Below the pieces are notes generated by a model. It was not told the DNA's origin. It saw only the letters and a list, made by a program, of their open reading frames with translations, and did not search any database. Positions 15,139 to 18,735 of a DNA stretch of 18,735 nucleotides are shown in pieces. Made by a program: the position numbers and the translations under genes. Origin of the DNA: Deltaproteobacteria bacterium (GTDB lineage Bacteria > Bdellovibrionota > UBA1018 > UBA923); the NCBI GenBank assembly GCA_016194725.1, contig JACQAW010000180.1:1-18735 (forward strand), given 5' to 3'. Numbering within the stretch: position 1 is the stretch's first letter; every line of letters starts with the position of its first letter.

Positions 15139-17073
15139 CCTTTTCGCCTCGTGAGCAGAAGAAAAGGCGCAAGCCCCAGTAAGCCCAGCATGGTGACGTA
15201 GAGGAGCACGCGTTTGAGCGGCGCAACCTCGTATGAAAACCTGATCTCATGTTCGCCGGCGCTCAGCCGAATGGCCGTAAACGACGGCACGACCATTTGA
15301 GTCTCGACCTCGTGCCCATCAACCAACGCGTGCCAGCCCGGATGATAATTCATCTTGAAGAGTAAGACGCCTGGGGCGGTCATGCGCACCTTCGCGGTGT
15401 GAATAGCGCTGTTGGGCCCCGGTTCTTTTTTGGACTCCTGAACCGTTCCGGGCAGGGCTCCGTCGTGTTTTTCAGCATCGAGCGCCGTCACCAGCGCTTC
15501 AAGCGAATCATTTTCGTCGCAGTGCTTGGCAAGCCTGATGGCGGGATAGACATGATCGGCGACCAGATGGGTCTTTAGATAAAAGGGAACCGATCGTGAA
15601 AGGCCGTCGTTGTCGGCGCAGCCTTGCCGGTCGGCGATATTGCGTCCTATGGCAAAGTAGCCGGCAAGGTTGCCGTTGTCGTAAAGCACGGCGTCCTTGG
15701 CTCTCATGATGGGTTTGTAACCACTGGGGGGCACCATCTGACTGAGCATGGTGACATTTGTCGTAGGTGTCTTTGATCCAATACTTGTTCGTATTGAAAA
15801 AATAGTTGTGCCGCTCAATCAGGCAGGGAACAAGGAGTAGCGTGCACGCCCCGCTGCCCAGCGCCAGGCTAAGCTGCAGTGAGTCTCTCAGAAATTTGAA
15901 ATGCCCGGACAGGTTGGCCAGCAGCATGCCCACGCAAAGCATGAACGCAAACTGGGTCGCGCCGAATACCCGATGCCAGTGCAGAGCGCCCGCGAAGGGC
16001 AGCACGTTGAGCACTGGCCCCCAGGTCAGCGGGCCGAAGGTGAGCAGCAGCCACAGCACGGCTTGAACCGAGAGATTTCTTTTTACGAGCCTGCGCGAAG
16101 TTTTCAGCCAGGGAAGCCAGGCAGCCAGGCAGTACAAAACACCAAGCCCCGACAGGATGGTTAGAATCGGGAAGCGATCCGCGTCCATATTGGAGCCGTT
16201 GGCGAAGTCGCCAAGCATCTTCTCGGCGCCGTGGCCGGTCCATTTCCAGGCAGCTTCGAATTCGCTTTTGTGCTGCAGCAGATTGTCCTGGGCCATGGGA
16301 ATGACCCAATGGCCGGTCCACAGCAGCGCGAGCGCGCCAAATTTGGCCAATGCCACGCTCACTCGTTTCAGCGCCGCGACTTCGCGTTCGCCGGCCAGCA
16401 CGATGAGCATGTCGATGCCAATCCACAAACAGGCAAAATAGCCAGTCAGAATATGGGCCATGAAGGTGGCCGAAAAAAGCAGCGAGGTGGGCAGCCAGCA
16501 TTTACCCGTGCGCAGCAGGCGGTGCGCGTAGCCCACCGTGAATGGAAAAAACAGCATCGCGAACAGCTGATTGTAGGTTCCATATCCCGAGAAGGTGAAA
16601 TTCGTGAGCCCGATACCGTACCCGTCGCGTTCATGCAGGAAAATCACGCCCACCGCTGCGATGACCGCCTCGGAGCGCAGCAGGCCCAGAATGCGGCTGC
16701 CTTTGTAAACGCACCAGGGCAGCGCCATGGCCATGGCGGTGACGCACACGTTAAAACATACCGAGAGACTGAGCGGCGCGAGCAGGGTTTTGTGCAGCAC
16801 CCAGATGACCAGGTGAAAAAGAAACTGGTATGAGCGCAGCAGGGCGTGGCCGAAGTTGATGTTGGCCATCCAGAAGTCGGTGATGTTGCCGCCACGCGCC
16901 CAGGCCATATCCATGCCCTGAATAATGGCGCCGTGGCTGACACCGTCGTTGTAGAAGATACTGGCCCAGCGAATCTCGGGATAATACCAGCAGAATACCA
17001 GCAAGCTTGCGGCCGCGAGTACCAGCCGGTGGCCGTGCTTCGCGATGAAAGGCGGTATTCCTTCTTCTTTCAT
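15135..17073 (-). CDS. Large multi-TM membrane protein with C-terminal beta domain, interrupted by one apparent frameshift
   Basis: Two open segments form one protein of about 645 residues. The first (ATG 17073) has about 11 hydrophobic helices and runs cleanly to NTNKYWIKDTYD. The second frame continues with NVTMLSQMVPPSGYKP and carries the C-terminal beta domain (YHPGWHALVDGHE, LSAGEHEIRFSYE) and a last TM. They join if one A is removed from the AAA at 15759-15757; without that, residues after it are Arg/Gln-rich shadow. The plan matches the downstream paralogue and the YfhO/PTPS-related membrane families. The probable role is membrane-embedded sugar transfer or handling in glycan assembly. 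ATG 17073 overlaps the GT2 stop (ATGA), so GT2, this gene and its paralogue are one operon. Confidence 0.75.
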
Positions 17074-17813
17074 AGCTGCTTGAGATGCTTCATAGCCCGG
17101 AATCGCGCGACCATCATCAAGGTTTTGGCCAGCGTCTGCCAGTTCAGCTTGGTTTCGCCCGCGCGGCGGTCGATGAACACGATGGGTACCTCGACGATCT
17201 TCAGCTTCTTTACGGCGCAGCGGAACAGGACCTCGAGAATGATGGAGGGCCCGGTGGAGATGATGTTGTCGAGGCCGATTTTTTCAAGGGCCTGGCGGCG
17301 AAAAAGGCGGTAGCCGCTGGATACGTCTTTTACGCGCACTCCAAGCATGGTGCGTACGTAGACGCCCGCGAATTTGGTGACCGATTGTCTATAAAAGCTG
17401 CGGTCAGTATCCTGGCCGCCCCTGACGAAGCGGCTGCCCAGAACGACATCGGCGCCTTGTTCGGCTGCTTTTATCAGATCGGGCAGGTACCGCGGATGGT
17501 GCGAAAAATCAGCGTCCATTTCGACGACAAAATCGGCGCCGTCTTTCAGCGCCAGACGAAATCCGGCAATACCGGCGCTACCCCGGCCCCGATCGGTTTT
17601 GCGAGTAAGCAGCCGCACCCGGGGCTCTTTTTTCGCGATCTCGGCGACAGCCTCGCTGGTGCCGTCGGGCGAGTTGTCGTCGACCACCAGGACGTGAAGC
17701 TCTTGCTTACCGGGCTTGGCGGATCCCGGAATCTTGAGAGCCAGAATTTCGCCAATCAGCCGGCCTATGTTCTCTTTCTCATTGTAGGTCGGAATCATGA
17801 TTGTGGTTTTCAT
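17070..17813 (-). CDS. Polyprenol-monophosphomannose-synthase-like (DPM1-type) GT2
   Basis: 247 residues from ATG 17813. The motifs run in DPM1 order: MIPTYNEKENI at 6-16, the nucleotide-binding VVDDNSPDGT at 43-52, RGRGSAG at 75-81, the metal-binding EMDADFSHHP at 98-107, VLGSRFVRGG at 124-133, DVSSGYRLFRR at 163-173, and the C-terminal RRAGETKLNW at 216-225. There are no TM helices. The expected product is a polyprenyl-phosphate-linked sugar (mannose in studied members) that feeds GT-C-type membrane enzymes, which fits the two large membrane proteins that follow in the same operon. GGAG lies about 6 bases before the ATG. It is first in its operon and divergent from the GT9 gene. Confidence 0.92.
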   Translation of the reverse strand: MKTTIMIPTYNEKENIGRLIGEILALKIPGSAKPGKQELHVLVVDDNSPDGTSEAVAEIAKKEPRVRLLTRKTDRGRGSAGIAGFRLALKDGADFVVEMDADFSHHPRYLPDLIKAAEQGADVVLGSRFVRGGQDTDRSFYRQSVTKFAGVYVRTMLGVRVKDVSSGYRLFRRQALEKIGLDNIISTGPSIILEVLFRCAVKKLKIVEVPIVFIDRRAGETKLNWQTLAKTLMMVARFRAMKHLKQL

Positions 17814-17903
17814 GCTCGGCTCCGTTTAATTTCGGTTACCACGAAAACGCCTGGTTTTCACCGGACCGGTAATATATTGTATGAAAAACCATAAGATTAT
17901 TTC
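17814..17903. promoter_or_regulatory. Divergent control region with two palindromes and an AT-rich -10
   Basis: 90 bases between the GT2 and GT9 starts. It contains GAAAAC-gcctg-GTTTTC (17843-17859) directly followed by the palindrome ACCGG-A-CCGGT (17860-17870), then the AT-rich TAATATATTG (17871-17880) that could be a -10 for the plus-strand gene. The palindromes sit where a repressor or activator of both operons would bind. No matching -35 is certain. Confidence 0.35.
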
Positions 17904-18735
17904 ATGGCCAAGTACAATTTTGATTGCATAAAGTTCCGTGGCTACAAGCCCTGCGTCGCAAAAAAGATGTGTGAGACCTGCGACGAATATGAGCCCTGGG
18001 ACCGCAAAATCGTCATCGTAAAGCTGGGAGCGCTGGGCGATGTTCTGCGCACCACGCCCGTGCTGCGCGCCTTTAGGCGCAGGAATCCGCGTGCCCACAT
18101 TACCTGGGTAACCAAACGCAATGCGAAGGACATGCTCGAGAACTGTCCGCGCATCAACCGTCTTGTGTACGTCGACCAGCCCGACGGCGGTGGCATCATA
18201 CGTCTCATGAGCGAGGAGTTTGATGAGATGCATTGCTACGATAAAGAGGACGCCGCCATTGGGCTGGCCCACGTCATCAAGGCAAAAAAGAAATTCGGGT
18301 TTTTCATGAACCCCCAAGGGCAGATGGCCCCCATCAACAAGGCTTCGGAGTATTGCTTCGACCTGGGAATGTCTGATGACATCAAATTCAACCGGAACAC
18401 GAAAAGTTATCAGGAAGTCACGTATGAGTGCTCGGAGCTGGTCATCCCCAAGCCCATGGACCCCTATGACTTCAACCTCAACGATACCGATCGCGAGGCT
18501 GCCCGGTTCTTAATGAAACGCCTGCGCTGGGACGCCAAAAAGGGCGTCAGCCGCTCGCCCATCATTGGCCTGAATACGGGCGCCGGTCGTGTTTTTCGCA
18601 CCAAGCAGTGGCTCGAGGAATATTTCCTGGAGCTCGCGCGCACCCTCAAGAAGAAGAGCAAGGCGAGGATCCTCCTGCTCGGCGGCGAGGATGAAGACGC
18701 GCGCAACAAGCGCCTGGCCGCCAAGCCCAAGGGCA
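17904..18735 (+). CDS. GT9 (ADP-heptose:LPS heptosyltransferase) family glycosyltransferase with N-terminal Cys motif, 3' partial
   Basis: ATG 17904 is the first start after a stop at 17892; the frame is open to the window end (277 residues seen). Residues 8-26 hold four Cys (C8, C17, C23, C26, spaced x8, x5, x2) around GYKPC, an N-terminal extension seen on some GT9 proteins; it could bind a metal or an Fe-S cluster. The GT9 N-lobe follows: IVIVKLGALGDVLRTTP at 36-52 and ITWVTKRN near 66-73. The C-lobe motif IGLNTGAGRVFRTKQW at 221-236 and the strand RILLLGG at 255-261 mark the sugar-nucleotide side. The family transfers heptose or related sugars to the LPS core at the inner membrane. The SD is weak. 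Confidence 0.9.
   Translation, partial: MAKYNFDCIKFRGYKPCVAKKMCETCDEYEPWDRKIVIVKLGALGDVLRTTPVLRAFRRRNPRAHITWVTKRNAKDMLENCPRINRLVYVDQPDGGGIIRLMSEEFDEMHCYDKEDAAIGLAHVIKAKKKFGFFMNPQGQMAPINKASEYCFDLGMSDDIKFNRNTKSYQEVTYECSELVIPKPMDPYDFNLNDTDREAARFLMKRLRWDAKKGVSRSPIIGLNTGAGRVFRTKQWLEEYFLELARTLKKKSKARILLLGGEDEDARNKRLAAKPKG

Noticed and set aside
16231..16833. Plus-strand ORF of 200 codons
   Set aside because: Antisense shadow of the large membrane protein; Gln/His/Arg-rich.
17085..17894. Plus-strand ORF of 269 codons across the DPM1-like gene
   Set aside because: Antisense of a gene with full GT2 motifs; no SD and no recognisable domain.
1..18735. CRISPR array, insertion sequence or integrase
   Set aside because: No regularly spaced repeats, terminal inverted repeats or transposase/integrase motifs were seen in any frame.

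Overview
The window looks like a chromosomal segment of a Gram-negative bacterium. It has outer-membrane beta-barrel genes, signal peptides, a tRNA gene and lipopolysaccharide/polysaccharide-type glycosyltransferases. Most of it is GC-rich (46 of 60 bases at 14281-14340). A TPR plus winged-helix regulator, a PEGA-like membrane protein and a Cys-motif GT9 enzyme would suit the old delta-proteobacterial/Bdellovibrionota-like groups. That placement is inference; no taxonomic marker is present.

Region 1 (1-4065, + strand). The 3' end of a probable carbohydrate-active or six-hairpin-type protein is followed by a compact three-gene unit. Its members are a two-TM K+ channel with a cytoplasmic RCK module (filter TVGYGD), a free-standing cyclic-nucleotide-binding (CNB) protein whose start lies inside the channel gene, and, 4 bases later, a TPR protein ending in winged-helix DNA-binding domains. 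This is the best candidate here for an undescribed system: a split ligand-gated K+ channel linked to a transcription factor.

Region 2 (4066-6130). A START-domain lipid-binding gene on the minus strand has its N-terminus lost to an apparent frameshift. A very small hydrophobic ORF with a strong ribosome binding site lies just downstream of it. A secreted protein of unknown function follows on the plus strand.

Region 3 (about 6135-8735). This mosaic has visibly lower GC (26 of 60 at 7681-7740). Four broken genes meet at two junctions. Around 6410 a plus-strand secreted/outer-membrane gene abuts a minus-strand OmpL/BBP2-type porin, and each lacks its 3' part. Around 8010 the C-terminal part of a KimA/YdaO-type K+ transporter abuts a STAS-HATPase gene that lacks its 3' part. 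KimA and the porin are adjacent (4-base gap) and appear to be the inner piece of one foreign operon. A tRNA-Val(CAC) gene lies just beyond, with its 3' end facing the mosaic.

Region 4 (8974-11478). An MFS transporter with a TTG start and strong SD is divergent from a one-TM protein with a C-terminal PEGA-like domain.

Region 5 (11495-18735). A surface-glycan cluster. On the plus strand: GT2 (DPM1/GtrB-like), DUF2304 (N-terminus frameshifted) and GT2 (rhamnosyltransferase-like). On the minus strand, with ATGA overlaps: GT2 (DPM1-like) and two tandem large membrane proteins with C-terminal beta domains. A divergent GT9 heptosyltransferase-family gene runs off the right end. Together they suggest polyprenyl-phosphate-sugar synthesis, membrane-side sugar transfer and LPS/O-glycan assembly.

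At least four genes (START, STAS-HATPase, DUF2304, the first large membrane protein), and possibly the first gene, carry apparent single-base frameshifts. So many in 18.7 kb suggests residual assembly indels as much as real gene decay.
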